Origin: Adlercreutzia sp910585575
GTDB lineage: Bacteria > Actinomycetota > Coriobacteriia > Coriobacteriales > Eggerthellaceae
Length of the DNA stretch: 64,000 nt
Strand: one strand, 5' to 3'
Assembly: GCF_951801035.1 (NCBI RefSeq)
Contig: NZ_CATOKT010000001.1
Shown: piece by piece, positions 7,234-16,310 of the stretch
How positions within the stretch are numbered: position 1 is the first letter of the stretch
Layout of the letters: each line of letters starts with the position of its first letter
The notes under the pieces: generated by a model
What the model saw: the letters and a program-made list of their open reading frames with translations, nothing else
Told to the model about the DNA's origin: nothing
Databases searched by the model: none
Made by a program: the position numbers and the translations under genes

Positions 7234-10200
7234 TTACGCCTCCTTTCGAATGTCGTAGTCGGGCAGCCATTCCTTCAGACGCGGGTCGGTGCAGTCGTGA
7301 ATGATCTCCGTGCCGTCCTCGGTCGCGCAGGGAATGGGGTTGCCGTAAGGCGAGTTCTCGGGCGTTGCCTTGTAGATCTTGCAGCGCACGCCGCGCATGT
7401 GGGTAGAGGCGATGAACTTGTCGGCACCCAGGGGATCCCACAGGCACTCGGCGTTTACCAGATCGAAGCCGTGGGTAGGAGCGGGAAGCTCGGGGAACCA
7501 CCAGCCGTGCTCGGCATTGGCCCAACCCGGCGCGATACCCTCGTAGATATCGACGCACTCGCGGATTCTGCTGCAGTACTGCTTGCCCAGATCGGAATGG
7601 GGCTCCACCTCGATCCACGCCCAATCACCCTGCTTGAGGCCGAGCTTCTCGGCATCGGCCGGGTTCAGCTCCAGGCGAGGCACGGGCCACAGCTCGCGGC
7701 ACCAGGGAAGCTGGCGATGCTCGGAATGGAAGTACACGGGAATGCGGCGGCCCGTCGTCAGGATGATCGGGTACTCCTCGGCCGAGGCCTCGGAATCCCA
7801 TTCGCCACCGGGAGCCGTGCGCGCCGGCTCGTAGTTCGGCATGATCTCTTTCATCACATCGAACTTGCCCGGCTCGAACTCGTTGGCCTTATCCAGGCAG
7901 TAGGTCTCGAACAGCATAGGCCAAATCTCCACCAGGCCCGACGGCGTGGGGCAGCCGAAGTTGGCGACGGGCTGTCCGTTCTCGTCCATCGACCAAGGAG
8001 CCGCCGTGCAGGCGTCCTTGCCCATGCGCATCCAGCCGGTCTCGAAGCGGCGGTAGGTACCCCAGCGCTCGGGCTCGAGCACCTTGGCGTTGAACCAACC
8101 GTGATCCTGGAAGTCGTCCACGAAGTCCTGCATGTGCTGCCACTTGCAGCCCGGGTAGTGGGTGCTGAAGCCATCGACCTCGTTGTGGGCACGGAACCAG
8201 TCCTCCATGCGGTCGTCGGAGTCGTAGGCGCCAGGCGCGTCTCCCGCGATGTTGGTCCAGGTGCCGTTGGGGTTGCCCTGCTTCTCGAAGGCCTCGAACA
8301 GCAGGCGGTTCACGTCGTAGTCGAACTTGGCGTCCGCCGGCGGCTCCACGGCGCGGCAGGTCATGCCGATGCCGCCCGTTGCGCCCTGGGACACGCGGAT
8401 GTTGTTAATCTCGAGCCAGTGGGCCACCGGCAGGATGATATCGGCCATCTCCGTGGAGGGATGGTGGAACATGTTCATATCGACCCAGAAATCGAGCGAC
8501 TTCAGCGCCTCCCACGCCATGAGGGCGTTGCCCTCGTTCATGAAGGAGCCAGCTTCGTTGATGCCCACGCGAATGGGGTACGGGTCGCCCGTGAGGATGG
8601 CCTCGTACATGCTGACCACATCGCACCACTCGTTGTAGTAAGCCAAAAGCGGGTACTTGTCGGCACCCACCATGTTGGCATGCACCTCGTACTGATCGGG
8701 CAGTTCGGTAATGTCGTACTGCGGCACCGTGCCCTCGTACATGGGCGGCAGAGCGCCCAGGCCCGACAGCACGTGCTTCACCGCCTGGGGCATATTGGTG
8801 CCCGGCGCGCCTGTGGCCTGCTCGTCCACCGGCGTGCGAGTCAGTCCGCGGTTGCCCGCGGGGCCGTCGAAGTTGCCCGTGGTATAGGAAAGGTTTAGCA
8901 CCGCGCGAACCGTCTGAGTGCAGCTGCCCTCTTGGTCGGGAGACAGGTTCAGGTGAATGCCGCCGTTACCGTAGCTCTGACCTTCGGGACGCGTGGCCCA
9001 AATGAGGCAGGCCTCTTCCACCATCGCAGGATCGAGCTTGGTGATTTCAGCGCACCACTCCGGCGTGCAGTCCTTCACCGAGTCGGCAAGGTAGGCCCAC
9101 ACCGGGCGCACCGTATGCACAGTGCCGTCAGCAAGCGTAACCTCGTGGCTGCCCGTCATGTCGAAATCGATGCCGGCTTCTACCAGCTCGTTATAGGAGA
9201 TGGGCGGCAGATAGCCCTCCTGGGACGTACCCTCGTAGACCACTTCCATCTGATCGCGGGTGGGCGCCACATGGTTGCAGCCCTCCCACTGGGTGGTATC
9301 GGTGTCCCAGAACACCAGGCCGCCCTCGCCATTGTTGGCGTTCTTGTTCCACGCCATGAAGCGACGGCAGGAACCGCCTTCCTTCAGATCGCTCTCCTTC
9401 AACAGGCGCGTCTGCAACTTCTCGCCCGTCAGGTCGGGCGCTACCTGGACATTGGTGAAAATCGTATGGTAGCGGCCGCCGGTGGGCTCCATGTCGTCCA
9501 CGACGAGAATGGGGGCGTTGGTCCAACGCTTTACGAATTCCCAGTCGACCAAATCGTTCTTGATGACGAGATGCTGCCAGCACAGGGCCAGCGCACAGTC
9601 GGTGCCCGGCTCCAAGTTCAGCCAGTAATCGGCCTCTTTGCCCGAGCCGGACAGGCGCGGGTCGACGCAAATGTGCACGTCAGCCTCGGTCATCTTATCC
9701 ACGATGTTGCGGCAGCTGTCGTCGTAGTTCGAGTTCTCGGGCGCCGTTCCCCACTGCACGTAGACGCGCGGCCCGTCGCGCAGGGCAAACCACGGGGCGC
9801 CGTCGATGGAGGTGATGGAGCCCATCAAGCGGCGCGGGCCCTTGCAAATCGACGAGGCCACGCGGCTGTTGGGACTATCGAACAGCCACTTGAAGAAGGC
9901 GTAGGGACCGTACACCCACTGACGCGAAGTGCCGCACATGCCGAAGCAGGCCTGACCGCCGTACTGGTCGATAACCTCATTGAACTTCTCGGCTATGGTA
10001 GTCATAGCCTCATCCCACGAGATGCGCACCCAGCCGGGATCCTCGCCCTTGGGGTTCGTGCGCTTCATGGGATGGTAGATGCGCGCCGGGTGATAGCACG
10101 CCTGCAGGGATGCCTGACCCTTGGAGCAGTGGTTGCCCAGGGACTGGGAAGACGACTGATCGCCCTCGGTTTTGATGACGCGACCGTTCTGCACCGTCAC

Positions 10201-10395
10201 CCAAACGCCGCACTCCATCTTGCCGCAGCCGCGGCAGCAGGAGCGAATGCGCTTGATCTCGGAAGCCTCGGCCTCGCTCGTCTCGTTGGCGGCAAGCGCG
10301 GTGCCGGCGCCGAAAGTGCCGATGGCGGCAGTGGCGGCGGCACAGGTAGCCGACAGCTTCGCGAACGTGCGACGCGTCATGGACAATTTACCCAT
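7234..10395 (-). CDS. Molybdopterin oxidoreductase catalytic subunit, reductase 1 (DMSO reductase superfamily)
   Basis: A 1053-residue catalytic subunit. ATG 10395 is chosen over the longer frame because GAGGAGGAG lies 5-14 nt upstream and the Tat signal MTRRTFAKL follows at once. Cysteines 54, 57, 62 and 90 can hold the N-terminal 4Fe-4S cluster. C184, in SSICKG, sits where the molybdenum ligand of this superfamily is usually found; E. coli DmsA has serine there, so the true substrate is probably not DMSO. The length is well above DmsA (about 800 aa) and nearer to the large reductases and catechol dehydroxylases of Eggerthellaceae. It is divergent from a membrane LuxR-type regulator, as many such substrate-specific enzymes are. 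The substrate cannot be read from the sequence. Confidence 0.88.
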   Translation of the reverse strand: MGKLSMTRRTFAKLSATCAAATAAIGTFGAGTALAANETSEAEASEIKRIRSCCRGCGKMECGVWVTVQNGRVIKTEGDQSSSQSLGNHCSKGQASLQACYHPARIYHPMKRTNPKGEDPGWVRISWDEAMTTIAEKFNEVIDQYGGQACFGMCGTSRQWVYGPYAFFKWLFDSPNSRVASSICKGPRRLMGSITSIDGAPWFALRDGPRVYVQWGTAPENSNYDDSCRNIVDKMTEADVHICVDPRLSGSGKEADYWLNLEPGTDCALALCWQHLVIKNDLVDWEFVKRWTNAPILVVDDMEPTGGRYHTIFTNVQVAPDLTGEKLQTRLLKESDLKEGGSCRRFMAWNKNANNGEGGLVFWDTDTTQWEGCNHVAPTRDQMEVVYEGTSQEGYLPPISYNELVEAGIDFDMTGSHEVTLADGTVHTVRPVWAYLADSVKDCTPEWCAEITKLDPAMVEEACLIWATRPEGQSYGNGGIHLNLSPDQEGSCTQTVRAVLNLSYTTGNFDGPAGNRGLTRTPVDEQATGAPGTNMPQAVKHVLSGLGALPPMYEGTVPQYDITELPDQYEVHANMVGADKYPLLAYYNEWCDVVSMYEAILTGDPYPIRVGINEAGSFMNEGNALMAWEALKSLDFWVDMNMFHHPSTEMADIILPVAHWLEINNIRVSQGATGGIGMTCRAVEPPADAKFDYDVNRLLFEAFEKQGNPNGTWTNIAGDAPGAYDSDDRMEDWFRAHNEVDGFSTHYPGCKWQHMQDFVDDFQDHGWFNAKVLEPERWGTYRRFETGWMRMGKDACTAAPWSMDENGQPVANFGCPTPSGLVEIWPMLFETYCLDKANEFEPGKFDVMKEIMPNYEPARTAPGGEWDSEASAEEYPIILTTGRRIPVYFHSEHRQLPWCRELWPVPRLELNPADAEKLGLKQGDWAWIEVEPHSDLGKQYCSRIRECVDIYEGIAPGWANAEHGWWFPELPAPTHGFDLVNAECLWDPLGADKFIASTHMRGVRCKIYKATPENSPYGNPIPCATEDGTEIIHDCTDPRLKEWLPDYDIRKEA

Positions 10396-10569
10396 GCGTC
10401 TCTCCTCCTCTACTTCTCTCTGTCGGGTATGGGGATGCAGCCCCGCCGTGCGGCCATCAGCACTCACCCCGAGCTGTGCGGCCCACCGCGACCTTCAAAA
10501 GGCGCTTCCCCTCGTAAGCCGAGCTATGAAACCCAGCATTTACAACCTATCAACAAGAAGGGGGAAAGG

Positions 10570-10615
10570 CATCATGCGTTTAGCCAGAATTGGCCTCAAA
10601 TCCCATCATGCGTTT
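10570..10615. promoter_or_regulatory. Paired 12-bp direct repeats between reductase 1 and its LuxR gene
   Basis: CATCATGCGTTT occurs exactly twice, at 10570-10581 and 10604-10615, 34 bp apart (about three helical turns). The 338-nt divergent region 10396-10733 contains no gene; its regulator-side half is AT-rich compared with the flanks. Direct repeats at such spacing suit a dimeric activator, and the adjacent LuxR-type protein is the obvious candidate. The repeats are seen; the binding is inferred. Confidence 0.5.
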
Positions 10616-10733
10616 CATATGACTTTTAAGAATTACCTGTTCATAGCCTTGTTTTAGAAAGAACGACTTCCACCAGTCAGCCACGGTGAGTGATAGAATC
10701 AAAAGGGTTAGACCAAGGCAACAGGGGGAGTTG

Positions 10734-12266
10734 ATGAGGGGCATTCTCGCTCGTATTTCAGAGTATCAAGGAGGAGACTCAGTTTCCCTGTCCATGTTCC
10801 TCAATATGCGCGTTTGGGGCTTCGCCTTCCAGCGCGCCTGGGTCTATGTGATGTTCGTCGGCATGGGCGCCAACTCGGTGGGGCTTTCTCCCAGCCCGTT
10901 GCCGCCTGCCGTCTACCAATGGTCGTCTCTGGCCCTCTGCACCACCCTGCTTCTCGCCGCGGTGGCCTACCGGCGCATGGAGCAGGCCCTTTACGACCGG
11001 CGCGTGCGCTGGTTCGCCACCATCCTCACATCGGCCTGCACGCTCGGCGCATTTGTCTTAACCGCCATTGACGCCCCCGTATGGCTTTTGGCCCTGGTGG
11101 GCGGCGTGGGCACAGGCGCGGGCAGCGGCCTGCTCGATTTAGGCTATGGCGAGATATACCGAAACCGCCCCCCTTCCGAAGTGGGCATCGAAATTCCCAC
11201 GGCGGCGCTGTTCGCCGGCATTCTCTACGCTGTCATCTCGAACATTCCCTCTGTGGCGGCCGTGGCCATCGTGTCGCTTCTGCCCCTGGCCTCGGGCCTT
11301 ATCATGACCCTCCAGCAGCACACCTGGGCCACAGCGCACGTGGTGAAGGCGAGCACGTCGCTTGAAGGCGCCGTGGGATTCTTGCTGCGCATCGGCCTGT
11401 GTACCTGCGTCATCAGCCTGGCCGACGGCATTATGCGCCAAACGTTCATGACCGTGGCATCGGTAAGCCCCCACCAGTTCTACCACCCGGGCATGCTCGT
11501 CAGCTCCATCGTCATGGCCGTCTTACTCATCGGCTTTCTGCTTCTGCGCCGCGAGGGCACCTTCCGCGACCTGTACAAGCTCATCACCTTCATCATCGCC
11601 GCCTCTATCGTGCTTACCCCGGTGTTCGTGGAGTCGGCCGCCTGGGACAGCCTGCTCGTGCTTGTCGGTTACAACACCTTCAACGTGTTCGTCTGGATTC
11701 TGCTGGCCAACATCGCCTACTCCCTGCGCCTGCCCGCCACCTTCGTGTTCGGCTTCGGCTGGGGGCTGCTCACGGTGGGCAACACCATGGGGCATATCAT
11801 CGGATCGGCCATGAGCTCGGCGGTAGAGCTTTCGTCGCTGACCCTGAGCCTCATCACGGCGCTCACCACGCTTGCCATCTTCGCCATGCTCGTCTTCGTG
11901 CTGAAGGACGACGATTTGGTCGACCTGAAGAAGATGCAGTTCACCGTAGAGGCCAGTGAGGAGAGCGAGAGCGAGGCCACCCCTGCCGGCGAGTCGACGG
12001 GGGACGGCGATGCCGACGGCATTCGGCCGGGGTCGTTCCGCGACCGCTGCATGACCCTCGCCAGCGAGGCAGGGCTCACGCCGCGCGAGACCGAGATTCT
12101 GCTCTTGTTCGCCCGTGGCCGCTCGAGCACCTACATTCAGGAGGAGCTATTCATTTCCCGCGGCACCGTCACCACGCACTTGCAGCACATCTACCGCAAG
12201 ACCGGCGTCCACTCCAAGCAGGAGCTGCTCGATTTGGTGGAATCGAAGCGAGACGGGGCCGCCTAA
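10734..12266 (+). CDS. LuxR-type transcription regulator with multi-pass membrane domain
   Basis: A 510-residue protein. Residues from about 20 to 405 hold some ten to twelve hydrophobic helices arranged like a transporter. A charged linker follows (EESESEATPAGES), and then a C-terminal LuxR/GerE helix-turn-helix: LTPRETEILLLFARGRSS and ISRGTVTTHLQHIYRKTG. The membrane part presumably senses a small molecule directly, with no partner kinase. The ATG at 10734 follows AGGGGGAG; a GTG at 10686 would add 16 residues but has no ribosome site. It is divergent from reductase 1 and its stop overlaps the convergent gene at 12263-13276 by 4 nt. Regulators of this architecture are typical neighbours of molybdoenzymes in Eggerthellaceae. 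Confidence 0.88.
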   Translation: MRGILARISEYQGGDSVSLSMFLNMRVWGFAFQRAWVYVMFVGMGANSVGLSPSPLPPAVYQWSSLALCTTLLLAAVAYRRMEQALYDRRVRWFATILTSACTLGAFVLTAIDAPVWLLALVGGVGTGAGSGLLDLGYGEIYRNRPPSEVGIEIPTAALFAGILYAVISNIPSVAAVAIVSLLPLASGLIMTLQQHTWATAHVVKASTSLEGAVGFLLRIGLCTCVISLADGIMRQTFMTVASVSPHQFYHPGMLVSSIVMAVLLIGFLLLRREGTFRDLYKLITFIIAASIVLTPVFVESAAWDSLLVLVGYNTFNVFVWILLANIAYSLRLPATFVFGFGWGLLTVGNTMGHIIGSAMSSAVELSSLTLSLITALTTLAIFAMLVFVLKDDDLVDLKKMQFTVEASEESESEATPAGESTGDGDADGIRPGSFRDRCMTLASEAGLTPRETEILLLFARGRSSTYIQEELFISRGTVTTHLQHIYRKTGVHSKQELLDLVESKRDGAA

Positions 12267-13276
12267 AAGCGCGCCGTCAGGTACTGCTCGCCCGACTCCG
12301 TGCCTGGCGCGGCGTTGCCCGCATCGGCGAGAAACCGGCTCGGACGCATAAGGGCCACCGTCTCTCCCCTATCGCGTCGCGTTCGCACGATGGTTGCGCC
12401 GCATGAGCGCGCCTGCGCTTCAGGCATCAGCGAGAAGGTGGAGATCACAAGCTTGTCCCTCACGGCAGCAAAGGCCCGAGCCACACGCCGGCGCTCGGTC
12501 CTGAAGGGCGCCTCGGCATCTTCGGTCGCCGCCTTTTCGGTGGATGCGGGCTGAAGCCCCTCCACGGCGGAAAGCACGAGGGCCACGCGGCAGGGCCGCT
12601 GCGCCAAAGCCGCCAAGGGCCCTACGTTCACAGCGCCCGTCACCGAGTCGGGCGCCTGCCGGCCAGCGCGGTCGAGCACCCGAGCGAGAAGGTCGGCAGG
12701 GGCCTCGTCGCCTTCGATCGCGCCGCATAGGCGAGAGAAGATCTCGTCGCCTTCGGGGTTGCAGGCTGCCAGCAGGGAAAGCCCGCGCAGAGCCCGCGTG
12801 CGCCCCTGGAAAGCCGCCGCCTCTTCGGGGCCCCACCGCAGCAATCGCGCGGCCCGCCTATCGCCCTCAGCCGCCAGGGCCAGACGGGCATAGGCCTCGC
12901 GAGTTCGCGTTTGCTCGGGCATCCGCGCATCGGCAGCCAAGGGGTTTCCGAAAAGACCCAGGGAGCTTTCCAAGCGATGGCGCCGCAGGTCGTCGACCAC
13001 CCGCTGGGCCTGGGGCCCGCTCCAGGCGGCCACGTAGACGTCATGGGGCGCCAAGCTCGCATCTTCGGCGAGCAGGGCCCGCACCAACGGCGCGACGGCG
13101 TCCTGCTCGGCCGCGCTCGTGCGCCATTTGAGCACCGTCACCGACGAATCGGCGGCATCTATCTCCCCTCGGGCCACGGCCCCGTCGTAAGCGGCGGCGT
13201 CTCCCGTCGCTACGGCCTGGGCGAAGGCGGCGATACGCGGATTGGGAGCTTCTCGGAAAGCAGCAGCGTGAGTCAT
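12263..13276 (-). CDS. Helicase C-terminal-like protein lacking the ATPase half
   Basis: A 337-residue soluble protein. There is no Walker A motif. The segment HDVYVAAWSGPQAQRVVDDLRRH and the later VNVGPLAALAQRPCRVALVL parallel two blocks in the second half of the 635-aa helicase-like protein (3558-5465), so it looks like an isolated UvrD/RecB-type C-terminal domain. The arginine-rich region RTERRRVARAF lies where motif VI would be. It is 11 nt downstream of a polyferredoxin gene, with AGGAGA before ATG 13276. It converges with the LuxR gene with a 4-nt overlap. It could be a degenerate helicase, or a partner subunit of the 635-aa protein. Family assignment is by resemblance only. Confidence 0.6.
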   Translation of the reverse strand: MTHAAAFREAPNPRIAAFAQAVATGDAAAYDGAVARGEIDAADSSVTVLKWRTSAAEQDAVAPLVRALLAEDASLAPHDVYVAAWSGPQAQRVVDDLRRHRLESSLGLFGNPLAADARMPEQTRTREAYARLALAAEGDRRAARLLRWGPEEAAAFQGRTRALRGLSLLAACNPEGDEIFSRLCGAIEGDEAPADLLARVLDRAGRQAPDSVTGAVNVGPLAALAQRPCRVALVLSAVEGLQPASTEKAATEDAEAPFRTERRRVARAFAAVRDKLVISTFSLMPEAQARSCGATIVRTRRDRGETVALMRPSRFLADAGNAAPGTESGEQYLTARF

Positions 13277-13287
13277 GGCCGGTTCTC

Positions 13288-14472
13288 CTAGCGCTCGTAG
13301 ATATCGGGACAGTCGAGAATGTCTCTGAACATGAACAGGGATTTCTTAGGGCTCGTCAGGTCGTATTTGGGCGGCTTCATCTCGTTGCGTTCCACGGTTC
13401 CGGAAAGCAGGTCGCCAGCGAACACCTCGTCGTACAGCGTGAGCGCGCCGGTGGGGCAGATGTCCTCGCAGCACCGACACAGCACGCAGTCGCCGGGGTA
13501 ATGGTCGATGCCGATAGTGCCGTCGTCATCGTCGAACTTCGTGATGGCCGCCGTCGGGCAGAATGTGGCGCACATGCGGCAGGAGTTGCAGGTTTCCGCA
13601 TCGATGACCACATGGCCCCACAGGCGCGTCATCAAGAGACGGTCTTCCGGCTCACCGAGGGCCGACAGGTTGTCCAGGATGCGCTCGCGCCGATCGGGCA
13701 CGAAATGGGGCAGGGTTCCGTCGTCCATGACTTTCACGAGCGGCGGCTCCGCCTCCTCGGGGGCGCCCACTGCCTCGCGCACGGCCGCCTCCGCAGCCAC
13801 TCCGGCCACCAGGCGCGCGCCTTCCTGAGCGCGGAAGAAGAAGTTGCGCCGCGACTCGTCGTAGCCTTTGGGGCCGGCAGCGCGCACCGAGGAAGGCAGC
13901 TTCTCGGCCAACTCAACGGTCGTCGGGCACTGCCACGCGCTCATAAGCTCAGCCATAGTTGAGCAGACGGCGCCAGCCGCGCGGAAGCCGGCAACATGCT
14001 CGCAGGCCTCGCACTCGCGGCCTACGAGCACCACGCGGCGCGCCCCGGCAGCTGCCAGAGCCGTGAGCAGCGACTCCTCCACACGCCCCAGGCATTCCAC
14101 CGCCACGACCTTCTCCGCATCCAACGCATCGGCGGCTGCCTCGACCAGCCGACGGCACGCGATAACCGCCTCGCCGCCGTTGGCCCGGGCTGCCGCCAGA
14201 ACCGCTGTCGCGAGCTGGACGTCGTTGGGTCGGTGGGCTTCAAGGGCGCAAGTGGGGCACACGGTGGCACAGGTGCCGCAACCGATGCACTGCTCCCCCG
14301 CTACGAAAAGCTCGTTGTCTCGCACGGAAATGGCACCGGACGTGCAGGCATCGGCGCACTTCGAGCAGGTGGCCCGACGGTTGCGCACCACCACACAGCG
14401 CTGCGGATGCACCGAGATATCGGCGCTCTGAATTTTCTCGAACAACTCAAACGCGTTCGCTAAAGGAGCCAT
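13288..14472 (-). CDS. Polyferredoxin with a hydrogenase-delta-like central domain
   Basis: A 394-residue soluble protein. Residues about 25-75 carry two Fe-S motifs (CSKCADACTSG and CIGCGTCATVCP). The centre (about 95-175) has spaced cysteines in CRRLVE, VECLGRVEE and GRECEACEHV, a pattern like MvhD/hydrogenase iron-sulfur subunits. The C-terminal third has CNSCRMCATFCP and CVLCRCCEDICP. ATG 14472 is chosen because GAGAGG precedes it; the longer frame starts in an arginine-rich segment without a site. No Tat signal is present, so it should be cytoplasmic. It forms a two-gene unit with the helicase-C-like protein. Electron delivery inside the cell, perhaps during cofactor assembly, is a reasonable guess. 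Confidence 0.75.
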   Translation of the reverse strand: MAPLANAFELFEKIQSADISVHPQRCVVVRNRRATCSKCADACTSGAISVRDNELFVAGEQCIGCGTCATVCPTCALEAHRPNDVQLATAVLAAARANGGEAVIACRRLVEAAADALDAEKVVAVECLGRVEESLLTALAAAGARRVVLVGRECEACEHVAGFRAAGAVCSTMAELMSAWQCPTTVELAEKLPSSVRAAGPKGYDESRRNFFFRAQEGARLVAGVAAEAAVREAVGAPEEAEPPLVKVMDDGTLPHFVPDRRERILDNLSALGEPEDRLLMTRLWGHVVIDAETCNSCRMCATFCPTAAITKFDDDDGTIGIDHYPGDCVLCRCCEDICPTGALTLYDEVFAGDLLSGTVERNEMKPPKYDLTSPKKSLFMFRDILDCPDIYER

Positions 14473-14511
14473 GTCGCCTCTCTTCCAGACACAGCCCCAA
14501 CCCCACCTGCG

Positions 14512-14540
14512 AGTATAGCGAAAACGCACCCCTAAGGCAA
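14512..14540 (-). promoter_or_regulatory. Promoter for the polyferredoxin/helicase-C-like unit
   Basis: Read on the minus strand, TTGCCT (14540-14535), a 17-nt spacer and TATACT (14517-14512) fit a sigma-70 promoter. It would start transcription about 33 nt before ATG 14472. Confidence 0.55.
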
Positions 14541-14636
14541 CGCGGACGCCTTCTGCTCAAGCCAACAAGCAGCCGAGGAGCTCCCGGTCCCCTGCGCCTA
14601 CCCCGACCGGGATTCGCTGCTGTACCCGAAACGGCT

Positions 14637-16181
14637 CTAAAGCACCACCCAAGTACCGGCCTTGGCCGAGCCGTGCCGGCGCAGGCGGCCTTCAACTTTG
14701 AGCGACTCGATATCCCGGTTGATAGTAGACTTTCCTACCCCAAGGGCCTTGGCAGCTTGAGCCACGGTGGCCGCAGGATGCTGCGCGAAAAAGTCCAGCA
14801 GCTCATCCTGGCGCTGCGCCACGCCACCGAAGACGATCTGGCTCTGGGGCTTTTTCGCAGTGGCACGCTCGGCACCGGGCCCCGTCTCTTCGACTGGCCG
14901 AGTCGGCGAGCCAAGCGAATCCTCTCCGCCCTCGGCCTCAGCGCTCCGGTGAGCGTAAATCGTCACAAGGAAGTACAGTCGACCCTCGTCGGTTTCGAAA
15001 ACCGGATCGGGAGAACCGTTGCGGCGCAGGGCGTTCAGCATCTTCCGCATGCCGGTGTTGCGCCCCTCGGTGAGGTGCAGCTCTTTGAGAAAATCGCCCA
15101 CCCGCCGGTTGCGATAGCGGCGGCTCACGGCACGAAACTGCTTCAGGCCTTCGATGCTAATGGAGCGATCAGCTCCCGGGAAACTCAGGAACTCAATGCG
15201 ATCGGGCAGTATACGCACTTCGATAGGTTCACGCACATCGTAGCCCTTGTGGTACACGGCGTTCGCCAGCGCCTCCTCCAAGGCGGCATAGGGGTAGTTG
15301 AAATATCGATCGGCCTCGGCCGCATCGGGACGCTTGATCACATGCTCCTCGATCACACGATTCTGTAAATAGAGCATCGCCTCCCGCATTTGCTGGTGAA
15401 TGGGCCCCCTGAAAATATGCTCCTCGAGCCGATCGCCGCCCTCGCCGTCGGGCAAGTCGACAATGTCGATGCGCGCGTAGGGAAAGAACTTCTCGGGATT
15501 CATCGAGAAGAAAAGCAAGCCCACGTTTTTTGGCTTCGTGAACTCCGCAGGCCCTTCCACTATACCCATGGCGCGACACAGCTCGGTGAAGTCGAGGGTG
15601 TCGGCCTCCGCATAGAGCGAGCTTCCTACCTCGCGAAGGTACTCCTTTATAAGCGTTAGGTTCAAGTCGCTTACTTCGGCTCCATGATTGATGCGATCAT
15701 CGAAAGGTACCTGATTGGCCAGGCTGTACAAGTCGCGCTTGTCGTCCTCCGTTGGCGCGATAGTGCTCGCCATTTTGCGGATCCAATAGATGCGCTCGCT
15801 TGGCCTCCCCATGGTCTTGGGGGACGAGTAGGGCCGCGTGCTTCCGCCCGGCGCCCATAAGACGATGAGCTTCGTGCCCTGATAATCAACGACGTCCACG
15901 AGAGGCATATAGCTCGGTTGGATGAGCTTGCACTTATTGAGCATGTCCTTCAGGTAACCGTCGATCTTCTCGGGCGGAACGCCCACAGCCGCGCGACCGC
16001 CCTCCCCGTTGTCGGTCACGCCTATCACTAGATAGCCGCCGCCCCAATTGTCGATGTCGTTGGCGAAAGCGCAGATGGTTTTCAGGGAAGTCTGGGGGTC
16101 CCAAGAAGCCTTGAACTCGATGCGCGCATTCTCAACAATGCCGCCATCAAGAAGCGCGTCAATGCTCGTCGGCAATCCCAT
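14637..16181 (-). CDS. AlbA_2 / ATP-binding / winged-helix regulator
   Basis: A 514-residue protein. The N-terminus (IEFKASWD near residue 22, then GGGYLVIGVTDNGEGG) is an AlbA_2 (Schlafen-like) domain. Residues about 290-400 (ALEEALANAVYHKGY, then FLSFPG) match the ATP-binding C-terminal module found in RecG-like transcription regulators. The C-terminus (AATVAQAAKALGVGKSTINRDIESL) is a winged helix-turn-helix. A low-complexity linker joins the last two parts. AAGGGGGCAGCT precedes ATG 16181. The gene is immediately downstream of the iterated GGGATTG repeats at 16202-16308, which may be its own operator. Proteins of this make-up are usually local regulators of unknown ligand; a defence role has been proposed for some Schlafen-like relatives. 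Confidence 0.8.
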   Translation of the reverse strand: MGLPTSIDALLDGGIVENARIEFKASWDPQTSLKTICAFANDIDNWGGGYLVIGVTDNGEGGRAAVGVPPEKIDGYLKDMLNKCKLIQPSYMPLVDVVDYQGTKLIVLWAPGGSTRPYSSPKTMGRPSERIYWIRKMASTIAPTEDDKRDLYSLANQVPFDDRINHGAEVSDLNLTLIKEYLREVGSSLYAEADTLDFTELCRAMGIVEGPAEFTKPKNVGLLFFSMNPEKFFPYARIDIVDLPDGEGGDRLEEHIFRGPIHQQMREAMLYLQNRVIEEHVIKRPDAAEADRYFNYPYAALEEALANAVYHKGYDVREPIEVRILPDRIEFLSFPGADRSISIEGLKQFRAVSRRYRNRRVGDFLKELHLTEGRNTGMRKMLNALRRNGSPDPVFETDEGRLYFLVTIYAHRSAEAEGGEDSLGSPTRPVEETGPGAERATAKKPQSQIVFGGVAQRQDELLDFFAQHPAATVAQAAKALGVGKSTINRDIESLKVEGRLRRHGSAKAGTWVVL

Positions 16182-16201
16182 AGCTGCCCCCTTACACTGC
16201 T

Positions 16202-16308
16202 ATCAATCCCATCAATCCCATTTACTGTCCCAAATTGGGATTGATGGGATTGTAAATGGGATTGATGGGATTGTAAATGGGATTGTAAATGGGATTGATG
16301 GGATCGAT
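16202..16308. repeat. Iterated GGGATTG repeat with a 22-bp inverted pair
   Basis: Two exact 21-nt units (GGGATTGAT + GGGATTGTAAAT) lie at 16237-16257 and 16258-16278, followed by one 12-nt unit (16279-16290) and a final GGGATTGATGGGAT unit from 16291. To the left, 16204-16225 is a perfect inverted copy of 16252-16273 (22 bp). It fills the space between the histidine kinase stop (16311) and the AlbA_2 gene start (16181). The array could expand or contract by slippage, and looks like a cluster of protein-binding iterons or a hairpin in the leader of the AlbA_2 gene. Confidence 0.85.
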
Positions 16309-16310
16309 CG

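Noticed and set aside
6625..8898. 757-aa open frame antisense to reductase 1
   Set aside because: His/Val/Gly/Leu-rich shadow of the molybdoenzyme, with no family signature; the same applies to the 1109-aa frame at 33672-37001.
16202..16308. CRISPR array
   Set aside because: Units are 9 to 21 nt with no unique spacers and there are no cas genes.
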